DNA of 64,000 nucleotides from contig CM068314.1 in NCBI GenBank assembly GCA_034766995.1, positions 27,744,108-27,808,107 on the forward strand, read 5' to 3'. Position 1 is the stretch's first letter. Each line of letters opens with the position of its first letter. The notes beneath the pieces were generated by a model. It saw only the letters and a list, made by a program, of their open reading frames with translations, did no database searches and had not been told where the DNA came from. Source of the stretch: Acanthacorydalis orientalis. Lineage: Eukaryota; Arthropoda; Insecta; Megaloptera; Corydalidae. The translations under genes were made by a program, and so were the position numbers. Below, piece after piece: positions 1 through 14,396 of this stretch.

Positions 1-1613
1 TTTAATTATTTTTAAAACCTTAAAATGATTTCTCAACTCACATTTCTGGTACCACATGAACTATCAGGAAAAAATCAATCAGCAGATATACAGTTTTCAT
101 AACTTTACTTTTTTGTTGAGCAAAATAAATAATGTTTAAAACAACTGGTGATAAAAATTGAAAAAAAGGGTTTTCTATAGTAATATTCTTCAAAGAATGA
201 ACACCCATTAACGACGGTAAATTCTAATATGTACTAAAAAAAGTTTCTCTATTCTGTCGACATGATATATTTTAAACTATTTAAACCCAAAAATAATTGA
301 AAAATTAAAGACCTTTGATCAAAAATTGTAATCCATCCGCCCGATCTTACCCTTTTGATCGTCCTCTATTTCGTTCTTTATAGAATATTTTTAACGAAAA
401 AAAGCCAAATACCCAAAAATAAATTATATCTTGTACTCAAGACTTCTTTGAGTTCATGCCAATATATGTTATCATTAAAAATATCAGTTACATGCAAAAT
501 TAAATAAATAAAAGTTTTGAACATAAAAAAGAACTTATTTAAAATTCTAAATGACTCTCCAGTTCAATACATCAAAACTTACGTCAAGAATAATTAAATG
601 GAAATATCAAATCTGATGGAATTACTTTTTAATTATTTGTTGTTTACTTAAATGAAGCTATCTTCGTTAATTTACAAATCATTAAACTATTAACAAATGT
701 GCCGTAAATGTTAATCTAACCCTATGAAACGAGTGGGTTTTTATTAGAAAAGCGATTACCATCCAATGAAATATTGTGCATAAGTTTATCTCAAGAAACT
801 TCTTTTCTAAATGTGATCAAAACTTTTTAATTTTATACTATATTTATAAATAGTATAGAAATTAGTAACCTTAACCCTAATCCTCTTCTGTTATCAAATT
901 TGATATTGATTTTCTTCTATAATTTTAACCGATATTGATACTTTTTGTTATTATAAATATTATAAATAGTTTATTTTAATTAAAACAAGTTTTTCTAGTA
1001 GTCTTTTAACATTTATTTTACAATATGTTTTAATAAAATATTTACACTTCCACTGAATTTACGGTAAGTATATAGAAAATAAATTGAATTCAAATAAAAA
1101 AAATATATTTTTCTGTAATCTTATCAAGAGATTATAATATATTTACTAAATAAAATAACGGAATCAAATCAAAAAGATATTCATATTATTTAATCTGATT
1201 AAAAATCTAACTAATGCAAAAAATTTCAAATAATAAACGTTATAAATAATAATTTCAAAAATAATAAAATGGTTTTTTTTTAGAAAACAAACGTATCGAC
1301 AGCAAAGTTTAAATATGAAATATATCGTGTTAAAACAAACAGTTATCTGCACAAAATGTGTAAAAAACAATACATGTTGCTTAATTGAAAACCGAAATAA
1401 AAAAAATGCAGCTAATAATTTTGGTTTGATGCACATTTCAATTAAAATTACGCTTTCGAAAAAAATATATACATGTATATTCACATTTATTCACGTACAC
1501 ATCTCATTTTTTCCAATACTCATTTCTGTAATCATTTTTAACAGACTGGATGTCAAAACGTACGATTGATATTAATTATATTTTAATAAAAGGTTCGAAC
1601 ACTTTATAAACAT

Positions 1614-1657
<44 letters not shown>

Positions 1658-2088
1658 TTTTTTTAATTATGATTACGTACCTATTACACAAAAGAATTAT
1701 TTATTTGATACGAACACATTTTTTTTTAATATATCCATTCAACCTTTCGAGTTTATTAAAACTACATTTCAGCGTTAAGACCAATACTAAAACCTATGAA
1801 CATGATATATAATTAATCCTTCATGTCTTGCTATAAATCTAATTTATTATGCGTAGAAAGATACTAATTATAATATCTTGTTTGCAGAAATATATTACCT
1901 ATGTTGTTTTTTTATAGTTACAGCCAAACTAATATTTTTTATACGAGGGTTCGAAGATGCTTTTTTCCATTGAGGAACGACTTAATTATAAATTAATGAT
2001 TTTTTTTTGTTAAACGATTTTGAATAACATTTGCTTTTTGAACGAATATATTATTTAACATCTTTGAAGAATACATACAAAAATGTAA

Positions 2089-2144
<56 letters not shown>

Positions 2145-2580
2145 GCATTACATTACAAAAAGAGTTTAACTTATACAGTATTGCTGGAAAGGGTCCATTA
2201 CTACTTTAGATAATGTTTTTATACTTTTAATTATTTAATATGTTATGTTACATTATACTTACATTACTTTACATAAATATTTAGTAATGATCCTAAGTAA
2301 TAAACAAATAAAATATATTAAAATAATTTTCTGTCATTCATAAAACATGCAATTTTGTATCTGCATAATAAAATACGTAAGATTAATTTGTTTATTTATT
2401 GCTTATAATTACAACTTATTAATGTAACATTTAAAAATAAATATTATATGTAATATTGAAAATACATTTCTTTTACAATTTAATAGAATATTATTAACTC
2501 ATATTTGCTATTTTCGCAATCAATGCTTTAAAATTAATTTAAATAAAATATAGAATGTAAATAAATATGTATATATACTC

Positions 2581-2632
<52 letters not shown>

Positions 2633-3204
2633 TCAATTTACATTTTATTTGCTAGTATAGAAAATGTAATATTTATAAAGAGTTATTAAATATTATTTTT
2701 TAATTATAAAATATTTAGTAATGTATAATTCTAAACTAAATAAATAAATTCGAAGCGACAATAATAAATAAAAAATCCAAAATTACTATGCGAAGAAAAT
2801 TGAAATATTAAGAATTTAAATTTTATTAAGACTAGCCGTAATGATTTTAGAAAAAAATATGAATTCAAAAAGTTGAAAAATAAGAAATTGAACTTACAAG
2901 CTTACTATTATAACTTATGATAATTCGATAACGAGAGTTATTATTAATTTAGGTAGTATTTTTCATTATACTCATATTTATGTGAATTAATTCTAATAAC
3001 TGACTATTTGATGATCATTTTTTCCGTTAACTATTATTAGTTTTATGTTTGAATTTCCCAGTGCTCAACTATAAAATTCCCTATGAAACAGCAGAAAGCA
3101 CAATCTATGTAACACGTTATTTTACGCAACAAATAGCTTTTTTTATCCGAGTGCTTTAATTATAATCACGTATAACCTCCCGTTCACAAAAAAAAAAACT
3201 TATC

Positions 3205-3680
3205 AAAAATTTACACTTCAATTAATAATTCTACAATTTTCATAAATGCATGTCGACATTGGACATAAATTGACAGAGTTTTGTGGTGGTTGATAAAGAG
3301 TATGGAAAGCGGTGAACTCCCCACCCGGTGACTGTGCAATACGTAAACCTTATAATGAATTCGAATCTCGCCACTGATTAACTGCGAATGAGTCGCGCCA
3401 CAAAAACGCATTAAAACATGAACGAATGTAAATGAAAATTTGGTGAAAATCAAGAGACCACAAACCATGCAGAGGAATGAGGTTTGATGTATGCGACGAC
3501 GCCTGTCGATTGTTGTGTACTTGTGGGTATACAGGGTTACTGTTGAGTATATATTAAATTTACGAGTATGAGGATGTAGGTAGAAGAAGAGACGTCATCG
3601 GTAGAAGCGACGCTGCTCTCCTACCTCCCTGTCCAATTCCGGCGGACATTGTAACCTAACCTCGCTGTCGAATAAAAATA
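3205..3680. other. GC-richer patch without recognised gene
   Basis: This stretch stands out from the AT-rich surroundings (for example ccacccggtgactg, gacgacgcctgtcg, ccggcggacattg). An 85-codon minus-strand frame (3211-3468) is open but resembles no family I know. It could be an exon, a promoter or an old transposon. Confidence 0.35.
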
Positions 3681-3938
3681 TACAACATTGATATGCCAAA
3701 ACACAATTCTCGAAATTGTAACAGAGAAAAAAATAATTAAAACTGGACGCATAGCAGTCGCCGCTGCCATATAGTTCCGGTATTGATTACAGGATGTTTT
3801 CTTTTTTGGATTTTCTTTTCCTTAAAGTATCTAAGCCTTAGAATAGTCAAAACAAAAACATTTAAAATATACTCTCGAATAATTAATTAAACACCTTATA
3901 TATGTATTATTGATTTTCATTTTTTCTCGTCATATTTA

Positions 3939-4001
<63 letters not shown>

Positions 4002-4890
4002 GCAAATAAATTCTATTAATCTTACCCGTCTCTCGAAATGGTTGATATTAAATTCGAAGAAAATCTTGTACGAATAGTTAATATTGATAATTAACAATAC
4101 ATTGATAATATCATAGTTAAAAAATTATTATTAAGAACTAACAATTAAGAATGAGTTAACATTTATGACATTGCTATTTTGTTTTAATCATTATTTCTTT
4201 CGTTGGTAGGTGGCAACACTATATTTAACTATTTCTAAGATAACTGTTATAAATAAAATGTCTTAAAAGTATTTTTTTCTGCAATTATATTCAAGTATAA
4301 TAACCTTACATTATTGAAACTTAGTTTATTCCCTATTTTCAATGTTCTACTAATCTAATAAATGCTAGTTCATTTATTTCGATGCTAAAATTATAAAAAC
4401 ATATAAATTAATTCTCTTTAACTTGTTACAATTATTATAGTCTGAATATAAAACAATTTTAGTGGAGAAACTAAGAGATAAATTCTAAAATTTTTGAAGT
4501 TAAAATTTTGAAATATTTTTTTAGTAAATGTTCTAATACTTCATTATAAACTTATAAAATTGTTTGTATCTGGTTTAAGAAATATGATTTCTTTACATTT
4601 CTATTCTTATATAATTTAAGTTCGTTGTTCAATTTTAAATACATTTTCTTTCTTCTAGATTAACTAGATTTACTTTTTTCTCTTCTGAACTTGAAAATTA
4701 ACTGAATTTGTTAGATATCTATAAGATTTTTTTCATAATAGTCATATATAGTATAAATATTACTTAGATAATTTAAATCTTTATACTATCTGAAACATTC
4801 TAAATTATATTTTATAATTATATTCGATTTTTAATTAAACGTATAATTATTTTAGAGTTGATTATTAAAAAAATATTTTCAAAAGATTTT

Positions 4891-4946
<56 letters not shown>

Positions 4947-5686
4947 AAGAACATGTGTAAACGACAGTATTTTAATTGAAATTTATTGGAATAAAATGAA
5001 AGTTAATTTTCTATTTGTTTCCTCTACTATATCTACATATTTTTGTTAAAAAGACTATAAAATTATAATATAGTTTTTATATTATTTATATATATATGTG
5101 TGTGTGTGTGTATGTATGTGTGAGTTTGTGTTTTTATTTTCATTTCATTTTATAAAAAATATTGGTAAAAGAAAATATAGAATTTTTAATAAATAATTTA
5201 TTAAATTCATTTTTAGTTAGAAATTTATATTCAACATAAATCATAAAATTATTAATTATATTAATAATATTTATAAAATTTCTTATCTTCCTTACTTAAT
5301 TTTATTTTCAATTCCGTTCGTATATTTTATAAAAACCATACTTCTCTACGATCAATCTATAATTTTTTTTTCTTTTTTTCTTTATCTTATATAACAATGA
5401 TTGTATCTAAAAAAAACTAGTTTTTCTTCAAACACAATTAAATTTAGTACAAAACATCCTGTACTTGCGTACATTATTCCGATTGCAATATGGATGAGTT
5501 TGTCGATCAGTTTTATTATTTTGCGAACAACGAAAAAAAAATAAAACAGGAACTGGAGGTAGGTGTACGATGGTACAAATACAATTTCATTTTATAAATA
5601 ATTAAGTTGACCAATTTCAATCAGTCTCATATATTGGTAGCAAGCCGCAAAAAAATATATTCCAGGCAGTACACAGCAGTTATTAC

Positions 5687-5745
<59 letters not shown>

Positions 5746-7578
5746 TGAATATATGTATATAAACGACAACCGAGATAAGAGTGTTGTTTTTTGCGAAACC
5801 TATACACAGAGATACATTGAACACTTTTGTATTTTTTAAAAAAGAAAAATTTAATTAATATGATTATTTGAAATGTCATGGCGGTTTCAGTACAAAACTG
5901 ATACGACCTGAATCTAAACAATAATTAAATTTATTTCAAAATGGACACAGATGTGTGGTTAACGCGCTTTGTATATCCTACTTGGATTTATCTGCTACAA
6001 TACATTTTTATACAAGAATTAAGTTACTCGTTCTCTTTGTCATTTTCATTCATTTAGTATGAATAGTAATTTCATATTTTTTAAACAGTTATAAAAGAAT
6101 ATCAAAATATTATTTCAAAATATACAATATTTTATAACGATTTTAACAAATATATTTTATCATAATAAATCTTATTTTTACGCAGTTATAATTTTATTCG
6201 ATTTTATTTTTCATTAAAATACGATTTAAAATCTGAATTCAAGTCATTTTAGTTTAGAATAATCAAATTATAACAAATAATTAAAAATAACGGACTTGAT
6301 GTTGAAAAATCATAGTTAAATTATTTTAAAACCAACTCTTAAGACATACTTAATTTACAAATAACTAAAGATAAAGAATAATGACTTTTTCAAAAATGAA
6401 TAGATACATTTAAAACCAATAGACATTCATAACACACTATTCAAGGTAACTATGACTGTGAATGAAATAAGATAACACCAGTATTTTTTAAGGAATTTTC
6501 AAGCATTACTATACTTGAACATTTAAGTGTAATTATCCATTCAATTAAATTGAAAATATTTCTTAACGGTAATGTATGGTAATTTATTTGTAACTGTATC
6601 TTACAGGAGATAAATTGTCAGTTTTAAATTAAAAGACAAAAATATGCATTTATTTTTTAATATTAAAAATTACTACAAATTTGAATAAAATAATTTTTAA
6701 ATAAGAATTGACATGTGATTATTTATAATTCTTTAATAAAAAAATAATCGAAAATTGTTTATAACTTTGTAAAAATTTCAAAACAAACATTACATCTTTA
6801 AAAAGAACTTTTGTATACATTAAAACAAAATATGAATAATGAAATTATTTATTAACCTACTGATAGTACTTAAAAAAGATAAACTTCTTATTTTTATTAA
6901 ATATCCCAATTTTTTAAAAAATACTCATAATAAAATAAAATTCCAGCAGAGAGTTTAAATGAGAAAACATACTTATTAACTTCCATCTCAAAATTCGTTT
7001 AAGGAGAGTTTAGTTTCAAAAATCTTTTAAATTATGATTTTCAGATTTTTTTCATTTTTTCTGTAATGATTACATTTCATTTGAATTTGTATTGTCGTGT
7101 AATATTAAAAATATGTAAAGAACCTCAAATATTTATTTAATTGTAAAATTTTAAGTATATTTTTATAAAAACTAATTACATTATTATCATATAATTTTAA
7201 AATAATATGCAACATGCTGCCTATTCACCTGGCATCAAAATAAAGAACACTGATCAATTGACGTCTTTATTAAAGCTTTTTATATATTCAAAAACTAACC
7301 AAAAATGTATATATCATAACTTACAAAAAAAGTGTTTTATATATGTTAAAATTATAAATTAAATTTTATGTAAAATTTATTCTTGCACACATTCTTAAAT
7401 TTTAAAATGCATTGATAGAATTTTGTTTTCAAACTGAACCCTAAATATTTTTCTTATTAACAGTATTTTTTTACAAATATGTGATATTTAGATTTATAGC
7501 AAATTTGTGTAACTACAAATTTATTTTATTATACAAAACTTTTTTTCATTACTTGAAAATTTTTTTCATTATCTTGAG

Positions 7579-7597
7579 ATATATATCTATCTATCTA

Positions 7598-7644
<47 letters not shown>

Positions 7645-7690
7645 GTAGATATAGATATAGATAGATAGATAGATAGATACATAGATAGAT
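7579..7690. repeat. Palindromic compound microsatellite (TCTA)n(TA)n(GATA)n
   Basis: A TCTA run (about 7585-7601), a TA run (to about 7643) and then a GATA/TAGA run (about 7646-7690) are symmetrical. The two tetranucleotide blocks are reverse complements, so the unit can fold into one long hairpin. Confidence 0.9.
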
Positions 7691-7920
7691 GTATTTATTT
7701 TATGTAACGAATAATTATCATTCCAATCCTACCGTTCAGATCGAACAATTACAATTTTTTGCACAAAGACACATCTTTGATATATAGCCAAGCATCGAAA
7801 AGTGTGGTCCCGCAACGGACGAGTATGTTAATATATTATTTATTCCATTTTATTAACAATTAAGCGTATACATGCGAAATCTCATTATAGCAAAACTCCA
7901 TTATAAAGTAATTATATTGT

Positions 7921-7951
7921 ATAACGAGTTTTTTCGTGGGCAACTCGTTAT
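7921..7951. repeat. Inverted repeat ataacgagtt ... aactcgttat
   Basis: Perfect 10-bp arms (7921-7930 and 7942-7951) lie around an 11-base spacer. Related fragments (ctcattatagc, ctccattata, gttcgctgtaata) lie within 60 bp, suggesting a decayed repetitive element. Confidence 0.5.
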
Positions 7952-8275
7952 AATACGTTCGCTGTAATAAATTGTAACTTTACATGACGCATTAAAAACA
8001 CAAGATACGTACATATATTACGAATACTTTATGGTCTGAACTGAATTACTCACCGGTTGCTCCAGATCTGTTGCATACGTTATTAGTTCGTTTAGTTGCA
8101 AGAAAGATCCAGCAGCAGAGGTTCATGCATGTTAATAATAATAATAATATATAGTTCATTTGCATACGGCTGTGCATACATTCATTGTTTATTGTAATGA
8201 GCAATATTGCATTGTTGATGCAATATTATGTACGGTTTAATTTGAATTTATTGTCTTCAATTAAATTATATATAC

Positions 8276-8331
<56 letters not shown>

Positions 8332-11300
8332 TTAAGTAAACAAATTCATAATATAATTGCTAATGTTAAAACATTTCATAATTCTAGACTACATTATCTG
8401 TCAATGCCACAAGATATAATACCATATCAAAAAACACTGTACGATAAATATTATTTCTTTATTTAAAAAAATCAAAATCGGTTTATTTTCCGAATCTAGT
8501 CTAAATTAAAAAAAAAACTAAAATACTTCCAAAATAATTTACAGTCATGATTTTCATTGCACGTTATTTTCTGTCTTAAAAAGTGAGTTAAAAAAATGTA
8601 TACTGTGTGATTGGCGGTAAATTGTAGCGTGACGGATCGGTTATCTTGGTTATCTATTCTAATTCGGGATGAAAACCTGTATCAATTACATTTTCTCACT
8701 ACTTTAAATTATCATAAAAATTGAATTTAATAATGATGATTATTCACTTTGATAACGTTTCGAGAAATTAAATGTAATAGGCTGTAATAGTGTTTTAAGA
8801 ACGAACACAATAAACAGTCTTAATAAATAATCTGTTTTAAATAACATCTAATTGATCTTTACCTTGAAATCGTTATAATGCGCATTCCAATTAATCATTT
8901 ATTTAAAAATAAAATGAGCATGCATCCGAAATTGTCTTTTAATTTTTATATTGAATTTTAATAATATTTATACAGAGTTAATCAATATCTTTTGACTGCT
9001 TTAAAAAAATAAAGAAGAAATCTTTTTCCCATTTATTTGTTTTGAAATATGTAGAATTGAACTCATCATTCAAAATCGGTTCTTCTTAATAACTGATTAC
9101 TACTATCATCTGAATATTATTTTCAAAATCTGCTTAATATGTCATTTATTATATTCGAAATAATTTCATGGACAAAAGTATCATTTAAGTATTATGAATC
9201 TAATATTTCTAAAAATCTAGAGAAGAAATTAATTAATTATTACCGAAAAAAAAATTAATTAATTAAATTAATTTAAAAAAATAATAATAAAAAGTTAATC
9301 ACATTAACAATCAATGTATAATAGTGTTCTTTTAATTCGCTACATTTTGTTTGGTTTTACAAAGTATTTGTGTATAATAGTTAGTTACGTTTAAATCATT
9401 CAAGACAGAGAAAAAAAACACATCCACACATCCACACACACATACACACACACACATGCACACACACACACATACACACAACACATGTATATAAAATTAA
9501 TTACGAAAATATAACCAAACCCAATCCTGTTCCTCTAAAATATTTTGCTTATCATGTAACAAGGTCGACGTAATTATCAGACGAATGTTATGCAGGAACA
9601 TAATACTTTCAAATTAGCATAAATAAATTATATCCTAATTAACATATGTAATTATTAAGTAAGGTATAATGCCTCATACCGTACAGATATGTTGATTATA
9701 GATTTTTTCTTGCGTTAATTTTCAAATATAATTTTAGTGTAGGTGGACGAATATGAATGATTTAAATAAGTCGTTAAGAATTGATTAATGACTTGTTAAT
9801 GTGCAAACAGATATATGAAATTATGATATTTATATACTATATTTTACAATTATTTTTCATAATTATAACTTACAATGACGGAAATATCTAAAAATAAATT
9901 AAATTTATCTATATACGTGAACATTAGCCACGAAGGTTTAGCGGAAAGGTTACTCCTCTCTGAATATGCTTATAAACATTTATAACCTTTCAAAATATCT
10001 ACATTATGCACTTCACTACAACTTTTATTGAACGTTCATAAAACAATAAACATTACACTGCAATAAGCAACAAGAAAATTGCTTGAATTATTTTTAACAA
10101 GTAAAACATCGTGATTCTATTTGAACTTTTTATATAAAATTGTTCCAAAGTATTCATATTGAAATTAATAATTACATTTTTTCATTAATAATTACAATAA
10201 AATATCTACTATCAATTATATATTTTAAAAATTCTTTAATCAATTATTTTTAATGTATACTTTCAACCAGCATTGAAAATTAATAATAATAACCTACAGT
10301 CGAAAAAAATTATTAAAAATTTTCATTAACATTATTTTTTTATAACATTACATTACGATTAAAAAAATTTTGTTCTTAATAGTTCGATTCTCATAAAATA
10401 ACATTCGAATAATGTATACATCACGGATGGTTATAAAAAATTTCGAGAGCTGCATTTGACTCGTGAACGCATAGTATGGCTCTTTTAATATTCCAAAAAA
10501 ATAATTTATTTTATAACCAATCCAAACCCAAACCATGAAGTATACCATTGTTCTTGTAAACCTATTCGTTATGGTATTGGTTGATATCATACTGGTTAAT
10601 TGATTTTTTAAATATTAAAAAATATATTTGCAATACATTTGCGTACGGTTCTTTCCAGTATATCCTTCAGTATTGTAATTCCCAAAGGGTGTCTAGTTGA
10701 TCTCCCCTGATATACATATATTTATAATGTATTTTTTTAAAATTAAGTATATATATATATATATACATACAACTAATATCCAAGTCTGTCGATTATGTTT
10801 TCCATTATTTGAAACAAAATGTTCCCTATCTCAGGCTTTCAAATTAATGTTTACGGTTATTAAGAAATACGTGTATACGGGTATTATGAAACACCTATTA
10901 ATATAAATGTTAATAATTATAGAACAAATTAATTGTAAAAAAAATTATTCCAATATTAAATCTTACAAATCTTTTTCTATATTTGAATGATTACCGATTT
11001 CTGTTATCAATTGTTCATGAACTGAAAAATTAACTCTTACCGATATCATGTTCACCATTAACAATTCACTGTTAAAAAAATACATCTTCTAAAAATTTGT
11101 TTGTTTTTACCTAATACACTCATTTCAAAGGATTGAATATTCCTTATCATACCTAAATCTCTTTCTGGCGCTTTTTATATTTCTTGGGTAACAGTAAATT
11201 TTATCTATTGTCCATCAGTGATATTTTTTTGTAAATATCTCGCCAGTTTTCATTTCAAACTTTATTTTTAATAGATTCCCGTTCATTGGGTTATTCTTAT

Positions 11301-11459
11301 ATTTATGCTTAATGTGTTTTGATCTTTCTTTGCGTCTACATTCCATTAATAATACTAAACTTATATCAAACAATATTTTTATGTCGTTTCTGTAGTACTC
11401 GTATTAGAGAAATACTTTTTTTTAATTGTTTAATAATTTCATAATTATAAAATAATCGA

Positions 11460-11519
<60 letters not shown>

Positions 11520-11751
11520 GTATGTATGTATGTATGTATATAGGTGATTCAACTTAGGCTTCTACAAGAAAGTATTAAAGAAAACGCAAAACTTAAAAAG
11601 AACCCATGTTATCCCCAATTTAATATTTTAATTCAATTGTATTTTAGTATCGAACTGAACTAAAATACTAAATAAAAAGAAAACATGACTTTTCTTAACC
11701 TTTGTGCGCTTTCTTTTAATACTTCCATATCAAAGTGTAAATTGAATCATT

Positions 11752-11754
<3 letters not shown>

Positions 11755-11841
<87 letters not shown>
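11755..11841. repeat. (TA)n microsatellite, 87 bp uninterrupted
   Basis: One of the longest pure TA arrays in the window. A second, 11460-11542, ends in (TATG)n. Confidence 0.95.
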
Positions 11842-11843
<2 letters not shown>

Positions 11844-11943
11844 TCAATGCAATAATCTGAAATGTAAAAAGTTGTTTTAAGTAATCGATTTTTTGTAATA
11901 TCAAGTAACATTATAAGTCAGTTAGTTAGTTATTGAGGACTTA

Positions 11944-11973
11944 AGGCGCATCGACAACTGAGGTCATTAGCGC
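11944..11973. repeat. Small GC-rich inverted repeat ggcgc ... gcgcc
   Basis: ggcgcatcgacaactgaggt is followed by cattagcgcc, giving 5-bp GC arms in an AT-rich setting. It may be the remnant of a dispersed repeat or a small hairpin. Confidence 0.3.
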
Positions 11974-12168
11974 CCAGTAAAATTATAAAGTTGAACTTTT
12001 ATTCACAGCCAAAAAAAAAATAAAATAGATAAAAAAAGAAAAATGCAAAACAGAAAAATTTAATTTCAGTAAAAAGAATTTATTTTCAATTAAAATGTAA
12101 TAAAATTTACTGTGAATTTTTTTCTTGCATAAATTCGATATTTTAGTTTATTTAGTACGTTTCTTTAG

Positions 12169-12436
12169 AACTACTTTCTCTCTTATGCGTCTTAAAAGAA
12201 GAATGTCATTGAATGACAAACTGTTTTGTTCAGAACTAATATAGTTGTTGAAGTCTGAAATGTCTTTATGTCCAATGCGTATTTCGTTAAATAGCCATGA
12301 CATCTATTTCTCTTCTACATCTAATGAAAAAGAGGCGCCTTTAAATCTTCAAGGCAATTTACAACCTCTTCAGTTATTTTTAGACCATATTATGAATGTT
12401 ACAGACCATCTCAACTATCTTTTCGGTGACAGTTAA
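12169..12436 (+). pseudogene. Possible broken reading frame, unrecognised
   Basis: Two consecutive plus-strand frames look coding in composition. The first, ATG at 12185, reads MRLKRRMSLNDKLFCSELI and stops at 12242-12244. The second, directly following in another frame (12245-12436), contains KSEMSLCPMRIS and, near its end, LFLDHIMNVTDHLNYLFGDS before a stop. An acceptor-like ctttag precedes the first at about 12168. This could be one exon broken by a frameshift, a terminal exon whose upstream exons I cannot place, or chance. No family was recognised. Confidence 0.2.
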
Positions 12437-12896
12437 AACAGTGACTGTTGAATAGAATTTTATTTTATAATTGTCAGCTATTTTCTTTGAATAACCTAGT
12501 AAAAATTACGTTAAAAATATATTTATTAGTTTCGAATTATCGGATCAAATTTGTTAACATGATTTCGAATACAAGAATGTAACTAAACTTTGCTTTTATT
12601 TTGAATAACCACTCGATTTTTGTGTTTAAATTATCACGTCGCTACTAAATAATATGTTTCTGTTCCATTAATTAAAATTATTTAATATTTTTAGCCAATA
12701 TCATTATAACATACTTTTTATAAGACAATCGACTCAAAAATTGAACAGTGTAACGAATCACTTGTATAAGTTATTGTAATTAAACGCCTAAATAAAAAAA
12801 TACCAACATGTCGAATACATATTTATTTCTATATATAGAAAAAAATATCGCAAAAAAGGTATTACAAACGATATTTAATATTGAAAAACATGAAAA
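12437..12896. other. AT-rich spacer downstream of CENPS
   Basis: The 3' flank of CENPS (minus strand). It should hold the CENPS 3' UTR and poly(A) signal; nothing else was seen. Confidence 0.5.
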
Positions 12897-13467
12897 TTAT
12901 ACATCTTGTTCTGTTTTCTTCTGTTTCATTTCCTTTTGTTCTGCCATTTGTTGAACTGTATCTAACAATTTCTTCTTCTAAAAAGAATTTTTCTAAATAA
13001 CAACTATAATTTACCATAAAAAAAGAATTACTTACCAATGATTTGTTTCTTCTTACTAATAAAATAACATCATCTGTATTTACTATACTTCGTTTTCCAT
13101 GCCTATAGAATGAAAATTTTGAAAATGTATACCTTAATAACAAACTACTTTATATTTACCTTGCAAAAAGTTCCAAATCCGATCCATACACTTGTAACTT
13201 TGTCCATATTAATTCAGACATCAATTCTATAGACTTATTATCATAATTAATATTCGTAAGTTTTCCTACTTCCGTAATAATTTTGTGGCTTTCATTTAAA
13301 ATCGCCAATCGAAATTTCTAAAATTATAAGTTCAGAACTTTGATGCCATCTTAACAAATTTATTTTAACTACTCTTCATATCATAACCTCTAAGTACTAA
13401 TACATTTCAAGAAAACCAAAAAATCACTAATAAATCCTACCTCATCGTTTGTGGAAAATTGACTCAT
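12897..13467 (-). CDS. CENPS: Centromere protein S / MHF1 histone-fold protein (4 exons)
   Basis: CENP-S (MHF1, APITD1) pairs with CENP-X as a histone-fold dimer in the nucleus. It serves the inner kinetochore (CENP-T-W-S-X) and activates FANCM at stalled forks. The exons, read on the minus strand, are 13441-13467, 13160-13317, 13036-13102 and 12897-12977. All have GT..AG introns and joining phases, giving 110 residues. Residues about 10-83 form the histone fold. The segment ELFARHGKRSIVNTDDV followed by LLVRRN matches the most conserved part of the family. A short Lys/Glu-rich tail (KEMKQKKTEQDV) ends the protein. It is somewhat shorter than human CENPS (138 residues), mainly at the N-terminus and tail. 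The start is the only ATG upstream of the fold in frame. It is divergent from DCAF8, with 929 bp between the two start codons. Confidence 0.9.

Positions 13468-14396
<929 letters not shown>

Larger units (their letters stand above)
1..12168. other. Gene-poor AT-rich DNA with microsatellites
   Basis: No supported gene. (TA)n arrays occur at 1622-1655, 2090-2142, 2582-2625, 3942-3998, 4895-4941, 5690-5741, 8277-8325, 10748-10765, 11460-11542 and 11755-11841. A (CA)n tract is at about 9419-9486 and the GATA palindrome at 7579-7690. A GC-richer patch lies at 3.2-3.7 kb and another at about 7.8-8.1 kb. Confidence 0.6.

Noticed and set aside
3360..3400. B-box-like word (gattcgaattc) on the minus strand, possible tRNA-derived SINE
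   Set aside because: No convincing A box at the right distance, no cloverleaf and no poly-A or second copy.
9419..9486. (CA)-rich tract considered as a CRISPR-like or spaced repeat array
   Set aside because: Units are simple dinucleotides with variable interruptions; it is an ordinary microsatellite in a eukaryote.
12862..13143. 93-codon minus-strand frame overlapping CENPS
   Set aside because: It reads through an intron and out of frame; the spliced CENPS model accounts for the locus.
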